Assembly (NCBI RefSeq): GCF_030056735.1
Contig: NZ_JASHKN010000005.1
Location: forward strand, 36,013 to 100,012
Direction of reading: 5' to 3'
Length of the DNA stretch: 64,000 nucleotides
DNA from: Rhodococcus sp. IEGM 1409
GTDB lineage: Bacteria > Actinomycetota > Actinomycetes > Mycobacteriales > Mycobacteriaceae
The notes beneath the pieces were generated by a model that had not been told where the DNA came from, made no database searches, and saw only the letters and a program-made list of their open reading frames with translations. Made by a program: the position numbers and the translations under genes. Shown here one piece after another: positions 54,732-63,900 of the stretch; the stretch's first letter is position 1; each line of letters opens with the position of its first letter.

Positions 54732-54992
54732 ATGACTGCAGCTACGCATGAAGTAACCCTGTTGACACGCGCAGGATGCGCGTCCTGTGTCGGCGCGGCG
54801 GAGGTACTACGACGGGTCTGTTCCGAGTTCGAGCTGGAATTGACGTGCATCGACGTAGACGATGCTGCCGCGACGGATCCAGAGCTGAGAGCGGAGTACG
54901 GAGACAGATTGCCGGTCATTCTTCTCGACGGACGCGAGCACGGCTATTGGGAAGTTGACGAAGAACGCCTTCGCGACGATTTACGCAAGTAA
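54732..54992 (+). CDS. Glutaredoxin-like protein (Rv0508-like)
   Basis: An 86-residue thioredoxin-fold protein with the redox motif CASC (Cys16, Cys19) in LLTRAGCASCVGA, cis-Pro in RLPVILLDG and the DUF836-like end YWEVDEERLRDDL. In mycothiol bacteria such proteins may use mycothiol; this is inferred. ATG 54732 is preferred over longer in-frame starts that add unrelated sequence. It is just upstream of rex and the haem genes, as Rv0508 is upstream of hemA. Confidence 0.88.
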   Translation: MTAATHEVTLLTRAGCASCVGAAEVLRRVCSEFELELTCIDVDDAAATDPELRAEYGDRLPVILLDGREHGYWEVDEERLRDDLRK

Positions 54993-55062
54993 GGCAACCC
55001 TCAAAGTTGTCCGCGGAGCCGCTTTGCAGGTGAACGGCACATCGAACCCGTCTGGAGCAACT

Positions 55063-55091
55063 TTGTGCATGGGTTCACAAGCGGTTACCGT
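55063..55091 (+). promoter_or_regulatory. rex-hem promoter with overlapping Rex operator
   Basis: 55063-55080 reads TTGTGCATGGGTTCACAA, one base off the actinobacterial Rex consensus TTGTGAA-N4-TTCACAA. Its first six bases serve as a -35 box, 17 bases from a TACCGT -10 box at 55086-55091. Rex bound here would block transcription of its own operon. Confidence 0.78.
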
Positions 55092-55132
55092 GGTGTGAAC
55101 ATTCCCCCGGAGCATCGTGGAGGTCGACAGTC

Positions 55133-56020
55133 GTGTCGACCGGACGAGGAGCCAGCGACGTGACCGAACCGCACCAGACGCATGAGCCTGTGGCTCAGCG
55201 CGTCACCGGCGCTGCGGGCTCTTCTGTCACCGACGCTGCCAGCGCCTCGGTCACCGACTCGATCGCTCAGGATCGCGTCATCCCCCAGGCTACGGTGACG
55301 CGCTTGGCCGCATACCTGCGGGTCCTCGGAGTGATGTCGGACCGGGGTACCTCCATCGTCTCGAGCGAGGAACTTGCCCAGGCGTCAGGCGTCGGGTCAG
55401 CGAAATTGCGTAAGGATCTGTCGTTCCTCGGACCCAACGGCGTCCGCGGCGTCGGGTACGACGTCAACAGGCTCCGCATCCGCATCGAGCGCGCACTCGG
55501 ACTCGATCGTGGGCACAAGGTCGTTCTCGTCGGAGTCGGAAACCTCGGCAAGGCGCTGGTCGGCTACGGCGGATTCAGCCGCCGCGGTTTCGAAATGGTC
55601 GGACTCTTCGACAGTGACGCAGATCGAATCGGAAGCAGAGTCGGCGACCTCGTCGTGCGCAGCACCGAGGAACTGACCGTCGCCTGCCGTGAACTGAACG
55701 CGACCATCGGCGTCATCTCCACCCCGGACGAGGCCGCGCAGGGCGTGTGCGACCAATTCGTCAGCGCCGGGCTGCGCTGCATCATGAGTTTCTCGCCGAT
55801 CGCCCTCGACGTTCCCGATCACGTGGAACTGCGGCGCGTCGATCTAGCCGTCGAGATGCAGGTTCTCTCCTTCAACAGTGCGCGCAATGCCGATCAGGCA
55901 TCCAGCGCGCCGCGAGTACGCGTGGCTCACGCCGCATCCGCTTCGTCAGTTCCATCCACCAGTTCACCCGCTCCGGTCGGAGCAGGTTCGACAAGAAACG
56001 GATCAGTGATCGCGCCGTGA
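55133..56020 (+). CDS. rex: Redox-sensing repressor Rex
   Basis: A 295-residue Rex. A disordered N-terminus (residues 1-45) and a long Ser/Pro-rich tail flank the core: a winged helix ([20 protein letters not shown], then [20 protein letters not shown]) and a Rossmann domain ([19 protein letters not shown]) that reads the NADH/NAD+ ratio. GTG 55133 follows GGAGG. Its stop overlaps hemA by GTGA. M. tuberculosis lacks rex here; Streptomyces has the same rex-hem arrangement. A near-consensus operator precedes it. Confidence 0.95.
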   Translation: MSTGRGASDVTEPHQTHEPVAQRVTGAAGSSVTDAASASVTDSIAQDRVIPQATVTRLAAYLRVLGVMSDRGTSIVSSEELAQASGVGSAKLRKDLSFLGPNGVRGVGYDVNRLRIRIERALGLDRGHKVVLVGVGNLGKALVGYGGFSRRGFEMVGLFDSDADRIGSRVGDLVVRSTEELTVACRELNATIGVISTPDEAAQGVCDQFVSAGLRCIMSFSPIALDVPDHVELRRVDLAVEMQVLSFNSARNADQASSAPRVRVAHAASASSVPSTSSPAPVGAGSTRNGSVIAP

Positions 56021-57378
56021 GTGTTCTGCTTGTCGGGGTCTCGCATCGAACTGCGCCCGTCCCGGTGCTCGAGCGAGTAGCTGTTACCGACACCGATCGT
56101 CCGAAGCTGATCGACAAGCTTCTGGCGTCCTCGCACATCTCCGAAGCGATGATCGTCTCCACCTGCAACCGGGTGGAGGTCTACGCGGTGGTGGACGCGT
56201 TCCACGGTGCTCTCACCGAAGTCGGTGAAATTCTGGCCGACCATTCGGGTCTCGACCTGACGGCGCTCCACGCTCACGCTTACGTCCGCTACAGCGAAGC
56301 AGCGGTCGAACACCTCTTCGCGGTGGCCAGTGGCCTCGACTCGATGGTGATCGGCGAACAGCAGATTCTCGGACAGATCCGTTCGGCCTACGCATCTTCG
56401 GATGCGCAGCAAGCCGCTGGACGCGTCGTCCACGAACTGGCTCAGCAAGCGCTTCGCGTCGGGAAGCGAGTGCATTCCGAAACCGGAATCGACTCCGCCG
56501 GAGCATCAGTCGTGTCCGTGGCTCTCGATCGTGCAGCCGGCATCATCGGCGAGGGCGGCCTGGTCGGCCGCACCGCCGTGGTTGTCGGGGCAGGCTCGAT
56601 GGGCGGTCTGTCGGTTGCGCACCTCACCCGGGCCGGAATCGAACGCATCGTCGTCGTCAACCGGACGCAGGAACGCGCCGAGCATCTCGCCGAGACGGCA
56701 CGCTCCAACGGCGTCGACGCCGACGGTGTTGCCTTCGAACAGCTTTCGGCCGCGATGGCGCAGGCAGATGTCATGGTCACCTGTACCGGCGCGGTCGGGG
56801 CAGTGGTCACCCTGGCAGATGTGCACCGCGCACTCGCCGAGCCCGATCGCGACAACACCAAGCACCTGGTCATCTGCGACCTCGGACTGCCGCGCGACAT
56901 CGATCCCGCCGTCGCCGGCCTGCCGGGTGTCACCGTTCTCGACATGGAGACGCTGCAGCGTGATCCGGCGGCAGGCGCCGCCGCTTCCGACGCAGATGCC
57001 GCACGCACGATCGTTGCCGGCGAGCTTGCGACGTACCTTGCGGGACAGCGTCTCGCCGAGGTCACTCCGACCGTCACGGCTTTGCGTCAGCGCGCCGCCG
57101 ACGTCGTCGAAGCCGAACTGATGCGGCTCGATTCGCGTCTGCCCGGCCTGGACGATCCGCAGCGAGACGAGGTTGCACGCACCGTGCGACGCGTCGTGGA
57201 CAAGCTTCTCCACGCCCCGACCGTGCGCGTCAAGCAACTGGCGTCGGCCCCCGGCGGCGACTCCTACGCAGCAGCGCTGCGCGAACTCTTCGAACTCAGC
57301 CCCGGATCTCCCGCGGCCGTGGCCACACCCACCGATCTGGTGGACGGCGACCGCACTGGAAGGGACCTGCAGGCATGA
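56017..57378 (+). CDS. hemA: Glutamyl-tRNA reductase
   Basis: A 453-residue enzyme reducing Glu-tRNA to glutamate-1-semialdehyde, the first committed haem step. [15 protein letters not shown] opens the catalytic domain; Cys50 in [14 protein letters not shown] is the nucleophile. [20 protein letters not shown] and the NADPH loop [10 protein letters not shown] follow, then the C-terminal dimerisation helix. GTG 56017 overlaps the rex stop; its own stop overlaps hemC (ATGA). Confidence 0.96.
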   Translation: MSVLLVGVSHRTAPVPVLERVAVTDTDRPKLIDKLLASSHISEAMIVSTCNRVEVYAVVDAFHGALTEVGEILADHSGLDLTALHAHAYVRYSEAAVEHLFAVASGLDSMVIGEQQILGQIRSAYASSDAQQAAGRVVHELAQQALRVGKRVHSETGIDSAGASVVSVALDRAAGIIGEGGLVGRTAVVVGAGSMGGLSVAHLTRAGIERIVVVNRTQERAEHLAETARSNGVDADGVAFEQLSAAMAQADVMVTCTGAVGAVVTLADVHRALAEPDRDNTKHLVICDLGLPRDIDPAVAGLPGVTVLDMETLQRDPAAGAAASDADAARTIVAGELATYLAGQRLAEVTPTVTALRQRAADVVEAELMRLDSRLPGLDDPQRDEVARTVRRVVDKLLHAPTVRVKQLASAPGGDSYAAALRELFELSPGSPAAVATPTDLVDGDRTGRDLQA

Positions 57379-58349
57379 GCGTCACCACCCCGCAATCGGG
57401 GAGTCCGCTGCGGATCGGCACTCGCGGAAGTCTTCTCGCGACCACCCAGGCGGGAACCGTGCGCGATGCCCTCATTGCCGCCGGGCATCCCGCCGAGTTG
57501 GTCATCATCAAGACCAAGGGCGACCAGTCCACCGATCCCGTCCAGAAGATCGGCGTCGGAGTATTCACCGCTGAACTTCGAGAAGCCCTGCTGGACAACC
57601 GCGTCGACGTCGCTGTGCATTCCTACAAGGACCTGCCGACCGCGCAGGATCCGCGTTTTGTCATCGCTGCGATTCCGCCTCGTGAGGATCCGCGTGATGC
57701 ATTGGTTGCCCGCGACGGTCTGGTCCTCGGTGAGCTTCCGGCCGGTTCCAAGGTGGGAACCTCTGCGCCGCGACGGGTTTCGCAGCTGAAGGCACTCGGG
57801 CTCGGTCTCGACATCGTGCCGCTGCGGGGCAACCTGCAACGTCGCCTCGGTAAGGTCGAATCCGGTGAACTCGACGCCGTGATCCTCGCCCACGCCGGCC
57901 TGTCCCGGATCGGTCTGCTCGATCTCATCACCGAGAACATCGAGCCCGTACAGATGCTCCCCGCGCCGGCGCAGGGCGCCCTGGCTGTCGAATGCCTTTC
58001 TGCCAATGCGGAATTGGCGGCGATCCTGGCCGAGCACGACGACGCGGGTACCCGAGCGGCAGTCACTGCCGAGCGTGCACTTCTCGCCGAGTTGGAAGCC
58101 GGATGCACCGCGCCGGTCGGTGCGATTGCGGAAATCGTCGAATCCCTCGACGACGACGGCAGAATCTTCGACGAACTGTCGGTACGCGGCTGCGCAGCCG
58201 CCATCGACGGCTCGGACGTCATCCGTACCGGCGCCGTCGGTGCGCCGGACAAGGCCGAGGAACTCGGCCGAGCGGTAGCGCGCGAGTTACTCGAACTCGG
58301 CGCCCGAGAGTTGATGAACGTGACTACAGGCGAGGCAGCCGATGTTTGA
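57375..58349 (+). CDS. hemC: Porphobilinogen deaminase (hydroxymethylbilane synthase)
   Basis: A 324-residue HemC that condenses four porphobilinogens. [15 protein letters not shown] opens it. [20 protein letters not shown] and [14 protein letters not shown] are substrate-binding arginine motifs. [14 protein letters not shown] contains the cysteine that carries the dipyrromethane cofactor. It is third in the rex-hem operon, coupled to hemA. Confidence 0.96.
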   Translation: MSVTTPQSGSPLRIGTRGSLLATTQAGTVRDALIAAGHPAELVIIKTKGDQSTDPVQKIGVGVFTAELREALLDNRVDVAVHSYKDLPTAQDPRFVIAAIPPREDPRDALVARDGLVLGELPAGSKVGTSAPRRVSQLKALGLGLDIVPLRGNLQRRLGKVESGELDAVILAHAGLSRIGLLDLITENIEPVQMLPAPAQGALAVECLSANAELAAILAEHDDAGTRAAVTAERALLAELEAGCTAPVGAIAEIVESLDDDGRIFDELSVRGCAAAIDGSDVIRTGAVGAPDKAEELGRAVARELLELGARELMNVTTGEAADV

Positions 58350-58409
58350 CGCCCCACTTTGCACTTGCACCAAGTTCCCATTTCGATACAGCGCACTGGA
58401 GAATCACCG

Positions 58410-59972
58410 ATGACCCGAGTCCGAAAGAACACTCCCGGACGGATCCTGTTCGTGGGATCGGGACCGGGCGACCCCGCCCTGCTCACCGTTCGCGCACGTG
58501 ACGTCCTCACCGGCGCCGCAATGGCATTCACCGATCCGGATGTCGACAAGGGCGTCGTCGCGCTCGTCGGCATCGACATGGGTCGCGACGAGGAGACCGG
58601 CGAGCTGATCGCGGACGTGCGTCCGGCACTCGGTGAGCCGGCCGAGGTTGCAAAGACATTGGTGCACGAGGCCAAGAACGGCCACGACGTCGTGCGTCTG
58701 GTCTCCGGTGACCCGCTGACCACGGATTCCGTGATCGCAGAAGTCACCGCAGTCGCTCGCACGCAGGTTCAGTTCGAGGTCCTCCCCGGTCTTCCGTCCG
58801 GTTCGGCAGTGCCGAGCTACGCCGGTATGGCGCTCGGCTCGGGTCACACCGAGGCCGACGTTCGCGGTGAAGTCGACTGGGCTGCTCTGGCCGCTGCGCC
58901 GGGACCGTTGGTTCTGCACGCGACGTCCGGACATCTTGCCGAGACTGCCAGCGCGCTGGTCGAGAACGGCTTGGCTCCGCAGACGCCCGCCGCCATCACC
59001 GTCCGCGGCACCACTCGTCAGCAGCGAACCGTCGAGGCAACTCTCGCCACGCTCAACGAAGCCGGATCCGAACTGGTGGGCTCGCTCATCGTCACCGTCG
59101 GCAAGGTTGTCGCGCAGCGCAACAAGATGTCGTGGTGGGAATCGCGCGCGCTGTACGGCTGGACCGTTCTCGTGCCGCGAACCAAGGATCAGGCCGGCGA
59201 GATGAGCGACCGTCTGGTCACTCACGGAGCCATCCCGATCGAGGTTCCGACTATCGCCGTCGAGCCGCCCCGCAGCCCGGCTCAGATGGAGCGTTCGGTC
59301 AAGGGCCTCGTCGACGGTCGTTACCAGTGGGTCGTCTTCACTTCCACCAATGCTGTTCGCGCAGTGTGGGAAAAGTTCGAAGAGTTCGGCCTCGACGCTC
59401 GCGCCTTCTCCGGTGTGAAGATCGCCTGCATCGGCGAAGCAACCGCAGCCAAAGTTCGCTCGTTCGGCATCAACCCCGAGCTGATCCCGACCGGTGAGCA
59501 GTCGAGCGAAGGACTGTTGGCCGAATTCGCCCCGTACGACGACGTTTTCGATCCGGTCAACCGGGTTCTGTTGCCGCGCGCGGACATTGCGACCGAAACC
59601 CTCGCCGAGGGCCTGCGCGAACGCGGTTGGGAGATCGACGACGTCACCGCCTACCGCACCGTCCGGGCAGCGCCGCCGCCGGCCGAGACCCGCGAGATGA
59701 TCAAGACCGGTGGATTCGACGCCGTCTGCTTCACCTCGTCCTCGACCGTGCGCAACCTCGTCGGCATCGCCGGCAAGCCGCACGCCCGCACGTTGGTCGC
59801 GTGCATCGGCCCGAAGACGGCCGAAACCGCTATCGAGTTCGGTCTGCGCGTCGACGTGCAGCCCGAGACCTCGCAGGTGGGACCGCTGGTGGAGGCTCTG
59901 GCCGAGCACGCAGCTCGTCTGCGCGCCGAAGGTGCCTTGCCGCCCCCGCGTAAGAAGTCTCGAAGGCGCTAG
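58410..59972 (+). CDS. hemD: Uroporphyrinogen-III methyltransferase/synthase fusion (CobA-HemD)
   Basis: A 520-residue two-domain protein. Residues about 8-240 are a tetrapyrrole-methylase domain (RILFVGSGPGDPALLTVRAR, VVRLVSGDPL, LPGLPSGSAVPSYAGM). Residues about 255-505 are a HemD domain (YGWTVLVPRTKDQAGEMSDR, VFTSTNAVRAVWE, ACIGPKTAETAIEFGL) closing hydroxymethylbilane to uroporphyrinogen III. The lysine/arginine tail is short. ATG 58410 follows GGAG; longer in-frame starts are less likely. Matches Rv0511. Confidence 0.93.
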   Translation: MTRVRKNTPGRILFVGSGPGDPALLTVRARDVLTGAAMAFTDPDVDKGVVALVGIDMGRDEETGELIADVRPALGEPAEVAKTLVHEAKNGHDVVRLVSGDPLTTDSVIAEVTAVARTQVQFEVLPGLPSGSAVPSYAGMALGSGHTEADVRGEVDWAALAAAPGPLVLHATSGHLAETASALVENGLAPQTPAAITVRGTTRQQRTVEATLATLNEAGSELVGSLIVTVGKVVAQRNKMSWWESRALYGWTVLVPRTKDQAGEMSDRLVTHGAIPIEVPTIAVEPPRSPAQMERSVKGLVDGRYQWVVFTSTNAVRAVWEKFEEFGLDARAFSGVKIACIGEATAAKVRSFGINPELIPTGEQSSEGLLAEFAPYDDVFDPVNRVLLPRADIATETLAEGLRERGWEIDDVTAYRTVRAAPPPAETREMIKTGGFDAVCFTSSSTVRNLVGIAGKPHARTLVACIGPKTAETAIEFGLRVDVQPETSQVGPLVEALAEHAARLRAEGALPPPRKKSRRR

Positions 59973-59979
59973 CGCACCC

Positions 59980-60019
59980 GTGAGTGGTTGGGGAGTCTGC
60001 GGACTCCCCAACCACTCAC
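59980..60019 (+). terminator. Perfect 18-bp-stem hairpin between hemD and hemB
   Basis: 59980-59997 and 60002-60019 are exact complements around TGCG. No T tract follows and hemB is 27 bases further on, so it may attenuate or process rather than fully end transcription. Confidence 0.85.
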
Positions 60020-60046
60020 AGGTCCCGACGAAGGAGGGCCCCTTCC

Positions 60047-61021
60047 GTGTTTCCCGCTCATCGCCCTCGCCGGCTCCGGCGCACGCCTGCGCTCCGGCGA
60101 CTCGTGGCAGAGACCTCGCTCGAACCCCGGCACCTCGTGTTGCCGATGTTTGTCGCCGACGGCATCGACGCTCCGCGTGAGATCAGTTCCATGCCAGGCG
60201 TTTTCCAGCACACCCTCGATTCACTGCGGTCCGCCGCGGTCGAAGCGGTGGAAGCCGGCGTCGGTGGCCTGATGTTGTTCGGTGTCCCCAAATCGGAGGA
60301 CAAGGACCCGCAGGGTTCCGGCGCCTCCGATCCCGACGGCATCCTCAACGTCGGATTGCGCGCTCTGGCAGACGAACTCGGCGATTCGACGGTCATCATG
60401 GCCGATACCTGCCTCGACGAGTTCACTGATCACGGCCACTGCGGTGTGCTCTCTGCCGACGGTGCCGTCGACAACGACGCGACCTTGATCCGATACGTCG
60501 AAATGGCTCTCGCACAAGCTGAATCGGGTGCTCACCTGCTCGGACCCAGCGGTATGATGGACGGTCAGGTGGCCGCAATTCGAGGTGCGCTCGACGCATC
60601 CGGGTATGTCGAGGTCGGTCAGCTCGCCTATGCCGCGAAGTATGCGTCGGCGTTCTACGGTCCGTTCCGTGAAGCCGTCGGATCCTCCTTGCAAGGTGAC
60701 CGTCGTACCTATCAGCAGGACGGTGCCAATCGCCGCGAGTCGATGCGCGAAGTAGACCTCGACATCGCCGAGGGCGCCGACATGGTGATGGTCAAGCCCG
60801 CAATGTCCTACCTCGACATTCTGCGTGAGACCGCAGACCGGTCTCCGGTTCCCGTCGCGGCGTACCAGATCTCGGGGGAGTACTCGATGATCACCGCCGC
60901 CGCGCAGAACGGGTGGATCGATCGGGATGCTGCGATTCTCGAATCGCTCACCAGCATTCGCCGCGCCGGCGCCGACGTGGTCCTCACGTATTGGGCGTCG
61001 GAAGTCGCCGGATGGCTGTGA
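60047..61021 (+). CDS. hemB: Delta-aminolaevulinic acid dehydratase (porphobilinogen synthase)
   Basis: A 324-residue HemB that condenses two 5-aminolaevulinates. The metal-site region is [18 protein letters not shown]. The first active-site lysine lies in [20 protein letters not shown] and the Schiff-base lysine in [15 protein letters not shown] 60047 follows GAAGGAGG and gives the family length. An in-frame GTG at 59984 lies inside the hairpin upstream and is unlikely. Matches Rv0512. Confidence 0.95.
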   Translation: MFPAHRPRRLRRTPALRRLVAETSLEPRHLVLPMFVADGIDAPREISSMPGVFQHTLDSLRSAAVEAVEAGVGGLMLFGVPKSEDKDPQGSGASDPDGILNVGLRALADELGDSTVIMADTCLDEFTDHGHCGVLSADGAVDNDATLIRYVEMALAQAESGAHLLGPSGMMDGQVAAIRGALDASGYVEVGQLAYAAKYASAFYGPFREAVGSSLQGDRRTYQQDGANRRESMREVDLDIAEGADMVMVKPAMSYLDILRETADRSPVPVAAYQISGEYSMITAAAQNGWIDRDAAILESLTSIRRAGADVVLTYWASEVAGWL

Positions 61022-61070
61022 CGGTGTCACGCATGGTGGCTGCGCCGGTATCGACCGATACGCTGGTGTC

Positions 61071-61733
61071 ATGACCGAGCAGTGGCCGCCGTCGCGCCAG
61101 GAACCGCCCCGCCGGGAACCTCCCTACGAGAACCAGCCCTTCGAGAATCAGCCGTACCGGGAACTCGGACCTATGCCTACCGGTCAGATCCCGGGATACG
61201 GGCCGGGATACCAGGGATACCCGGGGTCTGCGCCGAAACCTGAGCCGCCCACGGACGTCGTGACTGCGATTCAGTTGTGGTGGGCTGTGACGGCGCTGGG
61301 GTTGGTCCAGGGCGGCGCGATGATCTGGATGCTGCTCGGGCAGAAGTCGATGTTCGTCGACGAGATGCTCAAAAACCAAGCGGCTGTCGACGCGGGCCTG
61401 ACGCGTTCCGACGTGGACGGTATGTTCCCACTGGTCATCGTGTTCTCCGCGGTGCTGGTCGTGATCGTCACCGCGGTGTTCCTTCTGTTCGTGCGCTCGA
61501 TGAGTCGCGGCAAGAACTGGGCTCGGATGTTGCTGACGTTCTGTGGCGTCTTCATGCTGGTCTCCGCGATCCCGGTGATCTTCGGGCTCGGCGGTGACGG
61601 CGGCGCAGCCACTCTGCTGTTCGGTGGCGCGGAAATCTTGCAGGCTGTTGCTGCTGTCGGCGCGATTGTGATGATGCACCGAAAAGAGTCCAATCCGTAC
61701 TTCCTTCGTTTCCCCCCGGCGGGGAACCGGTAG
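61071..61733 (+). CDS. Membrane protein with Pro-rich N-terminus (Rv0513-like position)
   Basis: A 220-residue protein: a Pro/Glu/Gln/Tyr-rich cytosolic N-terminus (residues 1-63, PPYENQPFENQPYRELGPMP) and four hydrophobic helices (about 65-88, 120-147, 157-175, 183-200). ATG 61071 is the only ATG with the conserved length. It follows hemB as Rv0513 does. Function unknown. Confidence 0.78.
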   Translation: MTEQWPPSRQEPPRREPPYENQPFENQPYRELGPMPTGQIPGYGPGYQGYPGSAPKPEPPTDVVTAIQLWWAVTALGLVQGGAMIWMLLGQKSMFVDEMLKNQAAVDAGLTRSDVDGMFPLVIVFSAVLVVIVTAVFLLFVRSMSRGKNWARMLLTFCGVFMLVSAIPVIFGLGGDGGAATLLFGGAEILQAVAAVGAIVMMHRKESNPYFLRFPPAGNR

Positions 61734-61789
61734 GTAGCTCGGGTACTGTGAAACGGGTCACTGCAGTAGTAGGGGAGAGGTCGCACGCG

Positions 61790-61945
61790 ATGAGTTCTCA
61801 GGAAGCCCTGCGCACAGAAAGCACCCACGACGCGCCACTGCGCCAGCGTGGTTCACGCACCGAAGTGATCTTGTTCGCGATCCTCGGCGCCTCTGTTCTG
61901 GTGACACTCCTGGTGCTCATGATTCCGGGCATCGTCAGCGGATAG
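61790..61945 (+). CDS. Small single-pass membrane protein
   Basis: A 51-residue protein with one C-terminal hydrophobic helix (EVILFAILGASVLVTLLVLM). GGGGAGAGG lies ten bases before ATG 61790. An in-frame GTG at 61748 is an alternative start. The four small membrane genes from 61071 to 63171 are closely spaced and likely one transcript. Function unknown. Confidence 0.6.
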   Translation: MSSQEALRTESTHDAPLRQRGSRTEVILFAILGASVLVTLLVLMIPGIVSG

Positions 61946-61960
61946 CGCACACTTGAACCC

Positions 61961-62398
61961 GTGAGTATCTCTACGAAGGTCAGGCGCCCGACGGCTGTCG
62001 AGGCAGCATTTTGGCTGTGGATCGCCAGCGCGTTCCTACTCATACTCTTCGGCCTGATCAACGTCACCAGCGCGTCGTATTCGCTGCGTGAGCAGTTCAC
62101 CGATCAAGGGGTATCGGCCGGAAACATCGACATCTACGTCACCTTCGTACGGGTGTCCGGGTTGGTTCTGTTGTTGACCGGTCTCGTGACCGGCGGCCTC
62201 GCCGGTCCCACGCGCGCCGGAAAACCTCTCTGTCGACGGATCCTGGTGATCGTGTCCGGAGTATTCGCGGTGCTGCAGATTGCGCTGGTCGTGGCCGGGA
62301 TCAGTACCGTGATCGCGCTTGTTGTTCCCGTCATGTTGATCTGTGCCTGCATTGCGATCTACCGAGACACCACACGAAGTTGGTTTGCCCGTGGCTGA
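61961..62398 (+). CDS. Four-helix membrane protein
   Basis: A 145-residue integral membrane protein with four hydrophobic helices (VEAAFWLWIASAFLLILFGL, VRVSGLVLLLTGLVTGG, ILVIVSGVFAVLQIALVVAG, VIALVVPVMLICACIAI). The start is GTG 61961. Its end overlaps the next gene by eight bases. No family recognised with confidence. Confidence 0.72.
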   Translation: MSISTKVRRPTAVEAAFWLWIASAFLLILFGLINVTSASYSLREQFTDQGVSAGNIDIYVTFVRVSGLVLLLTGLVTGGLAGPTRAGKPLCRRILVIVSGVFAVLQIALVVAGISTVIALVVPVMLICACIAIYRDTTRSWFARG

Positions 62399-62906
62399 CC
62401 GTGCTCCTGAAAGCGGCCCGGACGTTCTCTACTACGAGCCGGGTTCGCGGTGGTGGGCCATCGCGTTCGGTCCTATATTCTGCCTGGTCGCCTTGGTCAT
62501 CGAGCTGTTCACCGGCCCGGTTGTTCATTGGTTCGGTCTGGCGATGTTCGCTGTGATTCTCACCGGATTGGTGTACGTGCAGGTGATTGCCGCGCGCCGA
62601 CATGCGAGCGTACTTCTGACCGCGACTACTTTGCGTCAGGGAACCGAAGAGGTGCCGCTCACCGAGATCGCCGAGGTGTTCCCAGAGTCCGACGACGCGG
62701 CCTACGAGGACGAAATGGAACCGTGGGAAACGGCACGCGCACTCGGTGAGCTGTCCGGAGTGCCCCGGCGTCGGCACGGTATCGGCATGCGTCTGACCAC
62801 CGGGGGATTGGTGCGGGCGTGGGCCAAAGATGATCAGGCACTTCGCGACGCGTTGAGCCAGGTTGTCACGGTTGGTGTGGAACCGGACCGGTCTGCCGAT
62901 GACTGA
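62391..62906 (+). CDS. DUF3093-like membrane protein
   Basis: A 171-residue protein: two adjacent membrane helices (WWAIAFGPIFCLVALVIELF and VHWFGLAMFAVILTGLVYVQ) and a cytosolic PH-like domain. YYEPGSRWWAIA resembles the opening of DUF3093 (recalled). The start is GTG 62391 within the end of the previous gene. It overlaps the next gene by eight bases (ATGACTGA). Confidence 0.7.
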   Translation: MADRAPESGPDVLYYEPGSRWWAIAFGPIFCLVALVIELFTGPVVHWFGLAMFAVILTGLVYVQVIAARRHASVLLTATTLRQGTEEVPLTEIAEVFPESDDAAYEDEMEPWETARALGELSGVPRRRHGIGMRLTTGGLVRAWAKDDQALRDALSQVVTVGVEPDRSADD

Positions 62907-63171
62907 GTCGCAGCCATCTCCGCTCGTCGACGTGAAGACGTGGATCGGTGTCCTCGGTATCCTCGCCGCCACGATTCTGGGGATCGTGTGCTGGCGAGCG
63001 GGTACGACGACCACCGACTTCGGCCCGATCTTGGAGGGCGCTCCGCCGTTCGAAAGCACGCACTACGACGGCCTCTGGATCTCGGGTGCCGGGCTGTCGA
63101 TTCTGGTTGCGGGGCTGATGACCATCGATGTCGTGCGCCGAATCCGTATGGGCTTCGTCGCATCCCGGTAG
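62899..63171 (+). CDS. Small two-helix membrane protein
   Basis: A 90-residue protein with two hydrophobic helices (WIGVLGILAATILGIVCW and GLWISGAGLSILVAGLMTI). It is coupled to the preceding gene by an eight-base overlap. Function unknown. Confidence 0.68.
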   Translation: MTESQPSPLVDVKTWIGVLGILAATILGIVCWRAGTTTTDFGPILEGAPPFESTHYDGLWISGAGLSILVAGLMTIDVVRRIRMGFVASR

Positions 63172-63176
63172 CCCTC

Positions 63177-63196
63177 ATACGGGTAGGGGGTATAGT
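63177..63196 (+). promoter_or_regulatory. CsoR-like operator overlapping a leaderless promoter
   Basis: ATACGGGTAGGGGGTAT (63177-63193) has the G-rich core with flanking ATAC/GTAT of copper-sensor operators. It overlaps a TATAGT -10 box (63191-63196) that lies six bases before ATG 63203, a leaderless layout. Confidence 0.6.
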
Positions 63197-63202
63197 TGCA
63201 GT

Positions 63203-63484
63203 ATGAGTAGTTACAGCCCCGAGCAGGACGATCTGCTCAAACGCCTTCGTCGTATCGAAGGTCAGGTAGCCGGAATCTCGCGCATGGTCGCAGACGACCG
63301 GTACTGCATCGACGTGCTTACCCAGGTGTCCGCCGCGACGAGCGCGCTGCAGTCCGTATCCCTGAAGCTTCTCGACGCCCACCTTGCAGGTTGCGTCGTC
63401 GAAGCTGCCAAACAGGGTGGTCCGGAAGCGGACGTCAAGATCAAGGAAGCTCAGGCAGCTATCGCTCGCCTCGTTCGTTCATAA
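63203..63484 (+). CDS. csoR: CsoR/RcnR-family copper-sensing repressor
   Basis: A 93-residue DUF156/CsoR helical protein. The Cu(I) ligands of CsoR are all present: Cys35 (DDRYCIDVL), His60 and Cys64 (LLDAHLAGCV). The basic N-terminal part LLKRLRRIEGQVAGISRMV is the DNA-contact helix. No copper exporter or chaperone gene is within the window, so its target may be itself or downstream sequence lost at the contig end. ATG 63203 fits a leaderless start. Confidence 0.88.
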   Translation: MSSYSPEQDDLLKRLRRIEGQVAGISRMVADDRYCIDVLTQVSAATSALQSVSLKLLDAHLAGCVVEAAKQGGPEADVKIKEAQAAIARLVRS

Positions 63485-63590
63485 AGAGCACGGTTCGTTC
63501 GGCGCCTTCGGTATCAACGCCCCGCCGACGGGTGTTCGTGATCGCGATTCGCTTCGACGGTTCGCCGACGAGGTCATCGCTCAGTACTGA

Positions 63591-63899
63591 TCGATCAGTG
63601 TCTGCATCGCCAGACCGCAGAGTTTTGCGGCGATCTTTGCAGTGTTGACGGTGCTGGTCTTCGTCAACTTCCCGAGTTCGGGCGGTGCCATCCCGGTGTC
63701 GTTCCTGCCGGGATTCTGGCAGCACATTCATTCGTTCTGGCTCGGATCGGCGGCCATGGAGCCCATCCGCTCCGTCATCTACTTCGGTGGCAACGGCGCC
63801 GGACCGCACCCGCTCGTTCTGGGCATCTGGTTGGTTGCGGCACTCGGCCTGCCCGGGTGGGTTGCCTCCCGCCAGTCGAAAAAGGCAGCAACGCACTAA
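63591..63899 (+). pseudogene. C-terminal fragment of a membrane protein (YhgE/DUF3533-like)
   Basis: The frame 63591-63899 has no start codon before GTG 63642. From there it encodes VNFPSSGGAIPVSFLPGFWQ and SVIYFGGNGAGPHPLVLGIW, which look like the last segments of YhgE/DUF3533-type membrane proteins. The N-terminal several hundred residues are absent: an in-frame stop sits at 63588. It is either a remnant or a misjoined contig end, since artefactual sequence begins at 63901. Confidence 0.55.
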
Positions 63900-63900
63900 G

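Noticed and set aside
63391..63648. Small Arg/Ser-rich frames after csoR
   Set aside because: They overlap csoR or lie in the disrupted region before the contig end and have no homology cues or ribosome site.
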